A stretch of DNA of 7,688 nt from Candidatus Brocadiaceae bacterium (GCA_003551785.1 PUNP01000858.1:1-7688); one strand, 5' to 3'. Shown: positions 1-7,110, numbered from the stretch's first letter. A program made the numbers and translations. Notes: generated by a model from the sequence alone, not told the origin.

Positions 1-1767
1 AAGAACAAAAAGCCGATCCTGGTGATCCTCGGCAATCCGCCGTATTCGGCCTTTTCATCTAATATGGGTGAATGGATAACGAATCTTATCAATGATTATA
101 AGTATGTTGACGGACAGCCGCTGGGAGAACAAAATCCCAAAGGTCTGCATGATGATTATGTCAAATTCCTGCGTTTTGCTCAATGGAAAGTTGATCAGGC
201 CGGACGTGGCGTGGTCGGTATGATCACCAATCATGGCTACATTGATAATCCAACGTTTCGTGGGATGCGACAGAGCCTTTTGAATACTTTTGATGAAATT
301 TATGTGCTTGACCTTCACGGTAATTCACGCAAAAAGGAAACCTGCCCCGATGGTGGAAAGGACGTTAATGTTTTCGATATAAAAACGGGCGTTGCCATAG
401 TATTTCTCATCAAAAAGGAAAGAAGGCAGGATAAGAATGCTGATGCTATTCTCCAGCATGCCGACATCTACGGAAAACGTGTGCGAAAAAATAAATGGCT
501 CACGGACAATAATTTTCTCAAAACAACCTGGAAAGATGTTAAGCCGACAAGCCCGTTTTATATCTTTTCCACAGCGTCACAAAAGGGATATGAAACATAT
601 AAGAACTGGTCCTCAATCGTAGATGTTTTTCCAATACACTCAACAGGAATAAAAACACACCGTGACCACTTTGTGGTTGATATCGATCGCAAAATATTGA
701 CGAGGAGACTACGGCAATTTCGAAATCCTGACATGCCGGATCATTTTCTTGAGGAGACACTTAAACTGAAAGATACCAGGGATTGGAAATTGTCAAAACG
801 TCGCAGGAGCTTCCAAGCTGATAAAGAATGGGAAGAGAAATTATTGCCCTACCTATATCGCCCTTTTGATACTCGCTGGATATGCTATCATACCGATTTG
901 GTCGAACTCCCGCGTGAAGAAATTATGCGTCATATGATATCCGGCAAAAACTTAGCTTTATGTATCGGAAGACAGGGGCAAGTAGTTGGGCCCGGCGAAT
1001 GGAACTTGGCTTTTTGTTCTAATAACATACAAGATGTTAATCTTTTCTATCGAGGTGGCAGTTTACATCTCCCTCTCTACCTTTACCGAAACCAAAGCAA
1101 CAATAAAAACAGTAATCCGTCAAAAAGTTTCCAGTCGATGATGATTTTCGAGCCAGAAGGGGAGTATCAGAACCGGATACCCAATATCGAAGTGGATATT
1201 TACGAAAAGCTCAAGGGAATCTATGGTGAGGAGCTTACGCCGGAAAAGATATTTTATTACATCTACGCCGTGCTGTATGCGCCGTCTTATCGCGAGAAAT
1301 ACGCCGAGTTCCTGAAAATGGACTTCCCGCGTGTGCCTTTCACGACCGACGGTGAGCTGTTCGGAAAGCTGGCCGCCCTGGGCGAACGCCTGACAAAGCT
1401 GCATCTGCTCAATTCACCCGAACTCGACCCGCCCGTCTGTCGTTTTGAGGGCGAGGGCGACTCAGTGGTAGCAAAGACAAAGTCAAAGGGGTTTGATTAC
1501 GATCCGGAGACGGAGCGAGTCTGCATCAACAAAACGCAGTATTTCGAGCCGGTGCCGGAGGAAGTGTGGGAGTACCAGGTCGGCGGCTACCAGGTCTGCC
1601 ACAAATGGCTGAAGGACAGAAAAGAGCGTCGCCTCGAACACGGTGAAATCCGCACCTACTGCCAGATAGTAACGTCCCTCGCCCAGACCATCGAAATTCA
1701 GCAGAAAATCGACGAGCTTTATCCGGAGGTGGAAGAGGATATCATCAGTATGAATCAAAGAAAGTAA
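1..1767 (+). CDS. Type ISP-like restriction-modification enzyme, C-terminal part (partial)
   Basis: The reading frame is open from base 1, so the true start lies to the left and the 588 visible codons are the C-terminal part of a longer protein. The adenine-N6 methyltransferase motif IV, NPPY, is at visible residues 12-15. It is followed by the conserved blocks ENPKGLHDDYVKFLRFAQW and ITNHGYIDNPTFRGMRQSL, and then LDLHGNS, which are typical of Type ISP methyltransferase domains. From about residue 190 comes the putative target-recognition part, with YRPFDTRW at 286-293 and the family-like stretch EKIFYYIYAVLYAPSYREK around 415-433. Family knowledge: Type ISP enzymes such as LlaGI join an Mrr-like nuclease, a helicase-type translocase, a methyltransferase and a recognition domain in one chain of about 1500 residues. 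They methylate one strand of the site and cut unmodified DNA. Nuclease and translocase are outside the window, so completeness is unknown. A DISARM-type or stand-alone methylase is a less likely alternative. Confidence 0.85.
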   Translation, partial: KNKKPILVILGNPPYSAFSSNMGEWITNLINDYKYVDGQPLGEQNPKGLHDDYVKFLRFAQWKVDQAGRGVVGMITNHGYIDNPTFRGMRQSLLNTFDEIYVLDLHGNSRKKETCPDGGKDVNVFDIKTGVAIVFLIKKERRQDKNADAILQHADIYGKRVRKNKWLTDNNFLKTTWKDVKPTSPFYIFSTASQKGYETYKNWSSIVDVFPIHSTGIKTHRDHFVVDIDRKILTRRLRQFRNPDMPDHFLEETLKLKDTRDWKLSKRRRSFQADKEWEEKLLPYLYRPFDTRWICYHTDLVELPREEIMRHMISGKNLALCIGRQGQVVGPGEWNLAFCSNNIQDVNLFYRGGSLHLPLYLYRNQSNNKNSNPSKSFQSMMIFEPEGEYQNRIPNIEVDIYEKLKGIYGEELTPEKIFYYIYAVLYAPSYREKYAEFLKMDFPRVPFTTDGELFGKLAALGERLTKLHLLNSPELDPPVCRFEGEGDSVVAKTKSKGFDYDPETERVCINKTQYFEPVPEEVWEYQVGGYQVCHKWLKDRKERRLEHGEIRTYCQIVTSLAQTIEIQQKIDELYPEVEEDIISMNQRK

Positions 1768-1775
1768 AGGGTTTC

Positions 1776-1791
1776 GCTTTTTGAAAAAAGC
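1776..1791. repeat. Short perfect inverted repeat after the restriction gene
   Basis: GCTTTTT and AAAAAGC form a perfect 7-base dyad separated by only GA, nine bases after the upstream stop codon. The loop is too short for a good RNA hairpin and no U-tract follows it, so it is a poor terminator. It may be a protein-binding dyad or a chance A/T symmetry. Confidence 0.3.
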
Positions 1792-1808
1792 TCTGCAAAA
1801 ACTTTATT
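1781..1808 (+). promoter_or_regulatory. Weak sigma70-type promoter candidate for the SEC-C gene
   Basis: TTGAAA at 1781-1786 matches the -35 consensus at five of six bases. TTTATT at 1803-1808, after a 16-base spacer, matches the -10 at four of six. Transcription would start near 1815, leaving a leader of about 43 bases before the ATG at 1858. The region is AT-rich, so chance matches are likely. The gene could equally be read through from the upstream restriction enzyme gene. Confidence 0.3.
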
Positions 1809-1811
1809 CTT

Positions 1812-1825
1812 ATGACTTAGGTCAT
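1812..1825. promoter_or_regulatory. Operator-like dyad ATGAC-TTAG-GTCAT
   Basis: The arms ATGAC and GTCAT are perfect inverted repeats around a 4-base centre. The dyad lies where transcription from the 1781-1808 promoter candidate would begin, a usual place for a repressor site. No regulator gene is visible in the window, and the role is inferred only from symmetry and position. Confidence 0.25.
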
Positions 1826-1857
1826 TTAACCCAGCCGTAGTAAAAAAAGAGAAAAAA

Positions 1858-3174
1858 ATGCAAACAGTAAGATTATTTCCAGATACCTCAACGCCAGAAG
1901 AGCAGACGCAACAGCCGCTTATAAGCAACGAGGTTCTGAAACCCTTTATGCTGCATCCTGATAGACATGTTCGGGAGTTTGTCTCTGAATATTTTGTCGA
2001 AGCCTGCTATACGGATCCCGAGCTTATGGGTTTAGTGCTGGACGGATGTGAGAAGTATGGGGATGAAGACAATTTGCTTGTGCTCGCGCGCGGACACTCT
2101 TTCTGTTTATCAGAGCAGAATTTTTTACGAGTCCTGAACCGCTTTCAGGAAATTGATGAAATTGGCCATTTAATTCATTATTCAGGCATTGTTTCCGATG
2201 CTCCGTGTGAATGGTTTGTAAAATACGAAAATGATATCCGGCGAAAAGCGAAATTAAGCGAACAGCACGCCCGGAAAATTAATAAAAGGCGGGAAATGTT
2301 GGATTATACTCCGGGGCAGGCCTGGGAGGCTCTGCAGGAATACAACTCTGAATGTGAAAAATCCGATACGAAACTGACGGATGTGGACAGGCCCCTGGTT
2401 GACTGCCTCATCGACCTGCTAGCCGTTGCTGATGAACCTTCTGACAATGAAATATGCACCTGGCTGAGCGAGGATACCTTCCGATACCAGTTTCTTGAAT
2501 GCTGGCTTATTGATCTGGCCGGGGTACGCGGTATTGAGGGGGCTGTGCCGATTCTGGTTGATAAACTGAAGGAAGATGCCGATTACTTGAGGGAGCGGGT
2601 CAATGAAGCTCTGGCGCGTATCGGGAGTGTTGAGGCCGTCAATCTGGTGGAAGATACGTTTGCGGAAGACGAATGGCACGTGCGCCTGTTTTCCATCAAT
2701 GTACCAATGAGAATAAAAAGCAGGCGGTCAGAAAGTTTTTTTCTGGAACAACTGGGACGGGAGCAAGACAGTGGTATACGTACGCTCCTGTGTGAGGGGC
2801 TTTGCAAGTTATTTTCGAAACGCGGCCTGGACGTTGTAAGAAACGAGATCAAAAGTGGTTATGATACGGGTATGCTGTCGCTTGAGGATATGCTGCTTGA
2901 TACCACAACGGTGCTTGATATCGACCTGCCGGAAGCTCAAGAGTGGAAGGCGGCACGTGAGGAAAGGGAACGATTGCAGAAGTTGCGCAGGGAAGAACTT
3001 TCCGTTCCTCTAAATAAAAGTGAAAAAGTTCTGAGAGATTTACAAAAAAACGACCAGAGGAAAAAACCACGGGGACGAATATCGGGAAAAAAAGTTGGGC
3101 GTAACGACCCCTGTCCATGCGGAAGCGGCCGGAAATACAAAAAATGTTGTAACGCGCCCGGGTTTCGTAATTAA
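1858..3174 (+). CDS. Helical (HEAT-like) repeat protein with C-terminal SEC-C zinc motif
   Basis: A 438-residue soluble protein with no signal peptide or membrane segment. Residues about 20-350 look almost entirely helical. Repeats resembling HEAT units occur around 213-268 (ECWLIDLAGVRGIEGAVP followed by RERVNEALARIGSVEAV) and again at about 270-330. Residues about 358-411 form a highly charged linker, probably partly coiled coil. The end carries DPCPCGSGRKYKKCC, a clear SEC-C motif with Cys419, Cys421, Cys430 and Cys431 as zinc ligands. In SecA and many other proteins SEC-C binds zinc and docks partners; it does not reveal the function here. The ATG at 1858 follows a stop in frame at 1813 and has only a weak AGAG ribosome site seven bases upstream. 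It lies 90 bases after the restriction enzyme gene on the same strand, and before an apparent island end. A role as a partner or defence accessory is inferred from context alone. Confidence 0.8.
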   Translation: MQTVRLFPDTSTPEEQTQQPLISNEVLKPFMLHPDRHVREFVSEYFVEACYTDPELMGLVLDGCEKYGDEDNLLVLARGHSFCLSEQNFLRVLNRFQEIDEIGHLIHYSGIVSDAPCEWFVKYENDIRRKAKLSEQHARKINKRREMLDYTPGQAWEALQEYNSECEKSDTKLTDVDRPLVDCLIDLLAVADEPSDNEICTWLSEDTFRYQFLECWLIDLAGVRGIEGAVPILVDKLKEDADYLRERVNEALARIGSVEAVNLVEDTFAEDEWHVRLFSINVPMRIKSRRSESFFLEQLGREQDSGIRTLLCEGLCKLFSKRGLDVVRNEIKSGYDTGMLSLEDMLLDTTTVLDIDLPEAQEWKAAREERERLQKLRREELSVPLNKSEKVLRDLQKNDQRKKPRGRISGKKVGRNDPCPCGSGRKYKKCCNAPGFRN

Positions 3175-3260
3175 TACTGCTCGCTGAACTGGTGTAATCC
3201 ATGGTTGTACGGGATATTCGGAATACAATAGCGGATGTGCCCGAAGAAGCACCTCTGAGA

Positions 3261-3327
3261 AATGTCACCGAATGTCATAAATAACGTCATGCACGACTTT
3301 TGTTGTTACGCTAAATTGATGCTAAAT
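3261..3327. repeat. Two sets of phased short direct repeats beside the att core
   Basis: AATGTCA occurs at 3261-3267 and 3271-3277, exactly 10 bases apart. The variant AACGTCA is at 3283-3289, 12 bases further on. GCTAAAT occurs at 3310-3316 and 3321-3327, 11 bases apart. Spacing near one helical turn, just inside the element end, is typical of arm-type integrase sites or excisionase sites. The repeats are seen directly; the role is inferred. Confidence 0.35.
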
Positions 3328-3349
3328 AGCAAGATAGGAAAACACATAT

Positions 3350-3398
3350 TCGGATTCTCATTCCGGTAACAGGGGTTCAAATCCCCTTGGGGGTACCA
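3350..3398 (+). pseudogene. 3' half of tRNA-Glu(CUC), probable att site
   Basis: Bases 3350-3366 fold as an anticodon arm: a five-pair stem TCGGA/TCCGG closing the loop TTCTCAT, with T33 before anticodon CTC (3357-3359). TAAC (3367-3370) is the variable region. AGGGG-TTCAAAT-CCCCT (3371-3387) is a perfect T arm, and TAACAGGGGTTC matches the sequence in known bacterial tRNA-Glu genes. TGGGGGT (3388-3394) is the 3' acceptor strand, then A73 and an encoded CCA (3396-3398). The partner ACCCCCA or GCCCCCA and any D arm are absent upstream, where the DNA turns AT-rich, so this cannot be a working tRNA gene. The shared core for recombination probably begins near 3350. Confidence 0.75.
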
Positions 3399-3403
3399 CC
3401 ATC

Positions 3404-3451
3404 AAAAGCCCCCTCAGGCGGTTTATTTCGCCTGAGGAGGCTTTTTCTTTT
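3404..3451 (+). terminator. Intrinsic terminator downstream of the tRNA-Glu fragment
   Basis: Arms 3408-3420 and 3429-3441 pair at 12 of 13 positions (one C-A mismatch at 3411/3438) around an 8-base loop, and a T-rich run follows at 3442-3451. AAAA at 3404-3407 can pair with the first Ts. It starts six bases after the tRNA CCA, so it is probably the original tRNA-Glu terminator, left with the displaced 3' half. It now also ends any transcript leaving the island. Confidence 0.85.
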
Positions 3452-3675
3452 CCCGCCCGGCTGACGGAGCATCCGGAGGCAAGGATAAAACGCCTGGCCG
3501 AAAAGGCCCGGGGACATGCTTTCGTTCGGGCCCGAAGGGCCGATCACAACAATATCGCGCTTATTTCACGCGTGCTCGGTGGTGCAGATGCGGCAGAAAG
3601 CAAGCGCTTCAGTATTCGTATACGCGAAGTGCAGCTTTTTGCAACAGATGCCCCGCAGAGGACGCGCCCGCAGGG

Positions 3676-3694
3676 CCTGCCTGCAGCAGGCAGG
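3676..3694. repeat. Perfect 8-bp hairpin, candidate dispersed palindromic repeat
   Basis: CCTGCCTG and CAGGCAGG are perfect complements separated by CAG. No U-tract follows on either strand, so this is not a standard terminator. GC-rich palindromes of this kind in noncoding DNA often belong to dispersed REP-like families. Only one copy is in the window. It lies about 100 bases past the pflA stop, so it could also protect that transcript's 3' end. Confidence 0.4.
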
Positions 3695-3763
3695 TCAACC
3701 ACCGTTTTCCGGCGCCGATACACACCGGCAGAATCTGAAACCCTGAAGAAAACGACTTTTTCA

Positions 3764-3775
3764 CCTTGCGCAAGG
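3764..3775. repeat. Perfect 12-base palindrome after pflA
   Basis: CCTTGCGCAAGG is fully self-complementary and sits 16 bases beyond the pflA stop codon. It has no loop and no following U-tract on the minus strand, so it is weak as a terminator. It is recorded because no other clear terminator for the pflB-pflA transcript is visible. Confidence 0.25.
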
Positions 3776-3791
3776 AGATTCTTATCGGGAT

Positions 3792-4514
3792 CTACCGAAC
3801 GACAACATTGGGCAATTTCTCCGATAAAACAGTCCTGGCCTCATCGATGAGTTCCTGGTCCGGAACATCAATGTGTCCGCCCCGATAATCCACATTCATA
3901 TCCTCATATTTTTGTTCGCCCGCGTCATGATAAGGCAAAATTTCGGTTTTTTCCAACCATTTGAATTCCGCAAAAATACTGGAGAGGTCCTCAAGGCATT
4001 CTTTCTCATCGGTATAGCCGGGGACCAGAACATATCTGAGCCAGAAGGGCTGCTTGTTTTGCTCCCTGTATCGGGCAAATTTCAAAGGATCGAAACTCAA
4101 CCCCGTAATTTTCTCACGCCACCCAGCATCGATATGCTTCAGGTCGAGCAGGAGAAGGTCCGTCAGGTCCATCAGCCTCATCACTTTATCATTAAAAATG
4201 CTGGCATTGGTTTCTAATGCGATATGAACGCCTCTGTCTTTGATTTTGCGGCACAGAGGTATAAGCTCATCCACCTGCATCAACGGGTCGCCTCCCGAGA
4301 ATGTCACCCCCCCCTCTTTACCGAAATATGGTTTGGAGCTTTCGATTTTTCCCAGGATCATTTCATCCTCGACTTCCATCCCCGCACATTCCGGCCAGGT
4401 ATCGGGGTTGTGGCAGTACACGCATTGGGCATTGCACCCCTGCATAAAGACGACCAGTCGTATACCAGGGCCTTCATGGGTTCCGAATGTTTCATATGAA
4501 TGCACTCTGATCAA
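3792..4514 (-). CDS. pflA: Pyruvate formate-lyase activating enzyme (radical SAM)
   Basis: This 240-residue cytosolic enzyme reductively cleaves S-adenosylmethionine and uses the 5'-deoxyadenosyl radical to take a hydrogen from the glycine of PflB. The radical-SAM cluster motif C-x3-C-x2-C is at Cys27, Cys31 and Cys34, in the family sequence [16 protein letters not shown]. The GGDP motif, which contacts the SAM amino group, is at 74-77. The N-terminus [14 protein letters not shown] is typical of PflA, and the length is close to the E. coli enzyme (about 246). The start is TTG at 4514-4512, overlapping the pflB stop by four bases (TTGA). GAGAGGA lies seven bases upstream inside pflB, so translational coupling is likely. 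An internal GTG at codon 4 is a less likely start. No second ferredoxin-like cluster domain is present, which separates it from activases of other glycyl-radical enzymes. Confidence 0.95.
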   Translation of the reverse strand: MIRVHSYETFGTHEGPGIRLVVFMQGCNAQCVYCHNPDTWPECAGMEVEDEMILGKIESSKPYFGKEGGVTFSGGDPLMQVDELIPLCRKIKDRGVHIALETNASIFNDKVMRLMDLTDLLLLDLKHIDAGWREKITGLSFDPLKFARYREQNKQPFWLRYVLVPGYTDEKECLEDLSSIFAEFKWLEKTEILPYHDAGEQKYEDMNVDYRGGHIDVPDQELIDEARTVLSEKLPNVVVR

Positions 4515-6691
4515 TGAAAAGTCCTCTCAATAACCTCTTTTTGCTGATCTCTGGTCAACTTGTTGAAATTAACGGCATAGCCTGAAACCCGGATCGTCAG
4601 CTGGGGATATTTCTCGGGGTTTTCCATAGCTTCTTCCAGTTTTCGCCTTTCGAGAACATTCACATTAAGGTGATGTGCATTCCTGTTGAAATAGCCACCG
4701 AGCAGGTTGACGAGGTTCGTCTGTTGTTCTTCCTCTTCCGCTCCCAGCGTGCCCGGAACAATCGAAAAAGTTTTAGATATGCCGTCCATGCACGATTCAT
4801 AAGGCAATTTCGCAACACTGTTCAGCGCCGCTACGGCCCCCGAGCTATCGCGTCCGTGCATGGGATTCGCCCCGGGGGCAAACGGTTCGCCGGCCTTCCG
4901 CCCATCCGGCGTGCTCCCGGTTTTTTTACCGTAAACGACATTGGACGTAATTGTCAGTATTGAAAGCGTCGGCATGGCATCCCGATAAATCCTGTGCTGT
5001 TTCAGTTCCTCGTTAAAGTCCTGCACAAGCTGCACGGCGATATCATCCACACGGTCGTCGTCATTCCCAAATTTCGGGAAATCCCCCTCGATCTCAAAGT
5101 CTTCAATGATCCCGTCCTCATTGCGCAGCGGCTTGACGTTTGCGTGGTTTATCCCACTCAGCGAATCGGCCACCACACTCAGACCGGCCATCCCGAACGC
5201 CATGCTGCGCTCAACGTCCGTGTCGATGAGCGCCATTTGCGCCCTTTCGTAAAAATACTTATCGTGCATAAAATGTATGACATTCATTGTATTGACATAA
5301 TGTTCCACCAATTTGCTCCGGACTTTGATGAATCGCTTTTTGACTTCCCGGTCATCGAGATATTCATCGCTCTCCGGCAAGGGTTCAATCCCCTCGAAAA
5401 CAACCCTGCCCGTCACTTCATCTTTTCCGGCATTCAATGCCAGCAGCAACGCTTTCCCAAGATTGCATCTGGCGCCGAAATACTGCATTCCCCTGCCGGT
5501 TTTAGTGCAGGAGACGCAGCAGGCGATGCCATAATCATCGGACCCCCAGTGCTTGCGCATCAGCGCATCATTCTCATACTGTATTGATGATGTATCGATA
5601 CTCACTTTAGCGCAGAATTTCTTGAACGCGTCCGGAAGGTTATCGTCCCAAAGGATCGTAATGTTCGGTTCCGGTGCGGGACCCAAATTGTACAATGTTT
5701 GCAGAAAACGGTAGGAGGTTTTTGTTATTTTATGGTTTCCATTTTCAAAACATCCGCCGATGGCCTCGGTGACCCATGTCGGGTCACCCGCGAAAAGCTG
5801 ATTGTACTCATCGGCACGCAGATGCCGCACCAGGCGCAGTTTGATGACCAGCTGATCGATCAGTTCCTGGGCTTCCGGCTCCGTTATTTTGCCATCCTGC
5901 AGGTCCTTTTCGATAAATATGTCGAGAAAAGTGCTCATATTGCCGAAACTCATAGCGGCGCCGTCATATTCCTTCACTGCGGCAAGGTAAGCAAAGTAAA
6001 CCCACTGGACGGCCTCCTGCGCGCCGCAGGCGGGCCTGGAAATATCGGAACCATAGCCTGCAGCCATCGTTTTCATCAGTTTGAGCGCCTGAATCTGGTC
6101 GGCTATTTCTTCCCGGAGGCGGATGCACTCATCGGTCATTTTACCTTCATATTTCTTTTTATCTTTCTTCTTTTCTTCAATCAGGCGGTCGATGCCGTAA
6201 AGAGCCACGCGCCGGTGATCTCCGATGATCCGGCCTCTGGCATAATTATCCGGCAGCCCGGTTATAACGCCCACTTTTCTGAGCAGCCGGGACTTTTCGG
6301 GATAGGCATCAAAAACACCATCGTTGTGCGTTTTACGATATTTTGTGCAAATTTCCACAACTTCCGGGTCGACTTCGCGTCCGTTCTGTTCACAAGCTTT
6401 CTGGACAACCCGGATACCACCAAAAGGTTTAATGGCACGTTTCAGAGGCGCATCCGTCTGTAAGCCGACTATTTTTTCGCGTTCTTTATCAATGTACCCC
6501 GGCGGATGGCTGTCGATCTGGCTTATCGTCCCGGTATCTATATCGAGCACACCGCCGTTGTCGCGTTCTTCCTTCAGCAATTCTCTGCAGCGGTCCCAAA
6601 GCTTTGTCGTATTTTCCGTCGGGCCGGACAGAAAACCCGGACCGCCGTCATATGGAACAACGTTGTCCTGAACAAATTGTTTGACATCCAT
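4511..6691 (-). CDS. pflB: Formate C-acetyltransferase (pyruvate formate-lyase)
   Basis: A 726-residue cytosolic glycyl-radical enzyme converting pyruvate and CoA to acetyl-CoA and formate, the main non-oxidative pyruvate route of anaerobic fermentation. The N-terminal PFL domain spans most of the chain. The adjacent catalytic cysteines are Cys391-Cys392 in [10 protein letters not shown], and the radical glycine is Gly704 in RVSGYAV, 22 residues from the end. The double cysteine identifies true PFL, because diol dehydratases, choline lyase and similar relatives have a single active-site cysteine. It is slightly shorter than the E. coli protein (759). The ATG at 6691 has AGAGG seven bases upstream. 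pflA follows with a 4-base overlap, so the pair is one operon; no formate channel gene (focA) lies beside it. Cys395 and Cys408 are further cysteines near the active pair. The gene is intact. Confidence 0.97.
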   Translation of the reverse strand: MDVKQFVQDNVVPYDGGPGFLSGPTENTTKLWDRCRELLKEERDNGGVLDIDTGTISQIDSHPPGYIDKEREKIVGLQTDAPLKRAIKPFGGIRVVQKACEQNGREVDPEVVEICTKYRKTHNDGVFDAYPEKSRLLRKVGVITGLPDNYARGRIIGDHRRVALYGIDRLIEEKKKDKKKYEGKMTDECIRLREEIADQIQALKLMKTMAAGYGSDISRPACGAQEAVQWVYFAYLAAVKEYDGAAMSFGNMSTFLDIFIEKDLQDGKITEPEAQELIDQLVIKLRLVRHLRADEYNQLFAGDPTWVTEAIGGCFENGNHKITKTSYRFLQTLYNLGPAPEPNITILWDDNLPDAFKKFCAKVSIDTSSIQYENDALMRKHWGSDDYGIACCVSCTKTGRGMQYFGARCNLGKALLLALNAGKDEVTGRVVFEGIEPLPESDEYLDDREVKKRFIKVRSKLVEHYVNTMNVIHFMHDKYFYERAQMALIDTDVERSMAFGMAGLSVVADSLSGINHANVKPLRNEDGIIEDFEIEGDFPKFGNDDDRVDDIAVQLVQDFNEELKQHRIYRDAMPTLSILTITSNVVYGKKTGSTPDGRKAGEPFAPGANPMHGRDSSGAVAALNSVAKLPYESCMDGISKTFSIVPGTLGAEEEEQQTNLVNLLGGYFNRNAHHLNVNVLERRKLEEAMENPEKYPQLTIRVSGYAVNFNKLTRDQQKEVIERTFH

Positions 6692-6695
6692 TATT

Positions 6696-6702
6696 CAGCC
6701 TC
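6696..6702 (-). promoter_or_regulatory. pflB ribosome binding site, with an upstream copy
   Basis: On the minus strand GAGGCTG lies just before the pflB ATG and supplies AGAGG at good spacing, supporting the start at 6691. An identical GAGGCTG occurs 32 bases further upstream (6728-6734) with no start codon suitably placed, so only the near copy is likely to be used. Confidence 0.6.
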
Positions 6703-6743
6703 TTAAGATCGAGTTTATTCGAAAAAACAGCCTCCCTGCATCA

Positions 6744-6757
6744 GCATGACCACATGC
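6744..6757. promoter_or_regulatory. Dyad GCATG-ACCA-CATGC upstream of pflB
   Basis: Perfect 5-base arms around a 4-base centre, 53 bases upstream of the pflB start. It could be an operator or a small hairpin in the pflB leader. It lies inside the possible + strand remnant, so the symmetry may also be accidental. Confidence 0.2.
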
Positions 6758-6973
6758 GTTCGTGCCGTCAAAACCCAATTCATTCAGATTGAAAAAGGGG
6801 GAAACTATTTTCCTGAGCTGCAGCAAGTTCATTAACTGAAAGCTGCGGAAAATATCGGGAGGGATATCAACGACATCCTTCTGCACAACAATCCGATTTT
6901 CCAGATCGCCATGCCCGTCGCAGGGGTGAGAGAGGGGACACAACCCATCCAAGCGGCAACAACGCATAATTGA
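6746..6973 (+). pseudogene. Possible gene remnant with one in-frame stop; unrecognised
   Basis: A + strand frame from ATG 6746 reads MTTCVRAVKTQFIQIEKGGN and continues to FPELQQVH. It meets TAA at 6833-6835, then goes on in the same frame as LKAAENIGRDINDILLHNNP, ending at TGA 6971-6973. The composition on both sides of the stop is that of ordinary protein, and reading the TAA as CAA or GAA would restore one chain of about 75 residues. This suggests the end of a decayed gene rather than random DNA. There is no ribosome site of note and no family is recognised. The 90-residue minus-strand frame over the same bases is then its antisense shadow. Confidence 0.3.
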
Positions 6974-7032
6974 TCAACCAGAACCCGCCGGCCCCGGTTC
7001 ATGCTCCCGCCACCGGATGTCAGAAATCATGC

Positions 7033-7073
7033 AAAAAAAAACTAAAGAAATGTACCAATTGCCATTTCCTTAG
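7033..7073 (-). terminator. Terminator-like hairpin with nine Ts, upstream of pflB
   Basis: Read on the minus strand, CTAAGGAAATG (7073-7063) pairs with CATTTCTTTAG (7052-7042) over 11 base pairs, one of them G-U, around a 10-base loop. Nine consecutive Ts follow (7041-7033). The stem is AT-rich, so termination may be partial. No convincing gene ends here, and it lies about 340 bases before pflB, downstream of the promoter candidate at 7109-7137. It could therefore act as an attenuator or as the end of a short RNA. Confidence 0.45.
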
Positions 7074-7102
7074 CCCCGGCTCCAGCTCGGACTGCATCCC
7101 TC
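7033..7102 (-). ncRNA. Candidate leader or small RNA of about 70 nt
   Basis: This is the interval between the likely start point of the 7109-7137 promoter candidate and the nine-T end of the hairpin at 7033-7073. A compact promoter-terminator unit of this size is the form of a small RNA, or of an attenuated 5' leader of the pflB transcript. It matches no riboswitch or small RNA class known to me. Its existence depends on both flanking predictions. Confidence 0.22.
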
Positions 7103-7110
7103 ATAATGAG
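7100..7110. promoter_or_regulatory. Palindrome CTCAT-A-ATGAG at the putative start site
   Basis: A perfect 5-base dyad with one central base, overlapping the last bases of the minus-strand -10 candidate and the expected transcription start near 7102. The position suits a repressor site; no regulator is known. Confidence 0.25.

Larger units (their letters stand above)
1..3398 (+). mobile_element. Distal end of a putative tRNA-Glu integrated genomic island
   Basis: The right boundary is the isolated 3' half of tRNA-Glu at 3350-3398. Integrases that use the 3' end of a tRNA gene restore the tRNA at the integrase-proximal end. The displaced 3' half, with the original terminator, is left at the far end. 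Because the tRNA half and its terminator point right and the 5' half is missing on the left, the element should extend leftward from 3398. Cargo seen here is a Type ISP-like restriction gene and a HEAT/SEC-C gene. No integrase, transposase or intact tRNA is visible, so the left end and element type are unknown. Confidence 0.5.
3452..3850 (+). pseudogene. GC-rich open frame, possible decayed gene; unrecognised
   Basis: The 340 bases between the terminator and the end of pflA contain no confident gene. One + strand frame is open from before 3452 to 3850, running antisense into the pflA 3' end. Its early part reads like ordinary protein (for example ARIKRLAEKARGHAFVRA, then LISRVLGGADAAESKRF). 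There is no convincing start codon with a ribosome site, the later part is rich in R, S, T and P, and a repeat-like hairpin interrupts it at 3676. It may be a gene remnant or simply GC-rich noncoding sequence. No family is recognised. Confidence 0.2.

Noticed and set aside
3299..3398. A complete tRNA gene
   Set aside because: No 5' acceptor strand (ACCCCCA or GCCCCCA) and no D arm occur upstream of the anticodon arm, so only the 3' half is present.
3516..3746. Second + strand frame of 76 codons in the GC-rich gap
   Set aside because: No ribosome site and no recognisable protein. Its length is expected by chance in GC-rich DNA.
4994..6463. Long + strand frames (197 and 254 codons) opposite pflB
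   Set aside because: They are antisense shadows of a highly conserved intact gene, which carries its catalytic motifs on the other strand.
6695..6967. Minus-strand frame of 90 codons ending four bases before pflB
   Set aside because: It starts without a ribosome site and is unrecognised. Its composition looks like antisense translation of the more protein-like + strand frame at 6746-6973.
6970..6977. TTGATCAA as an FNR site near pflB
   Set aside because: The FNR consensus needs four bases between TTGAT and ATCAA. Here the half-sites overlap, and no proper FNR box was found elsewhere in the intergenic region.
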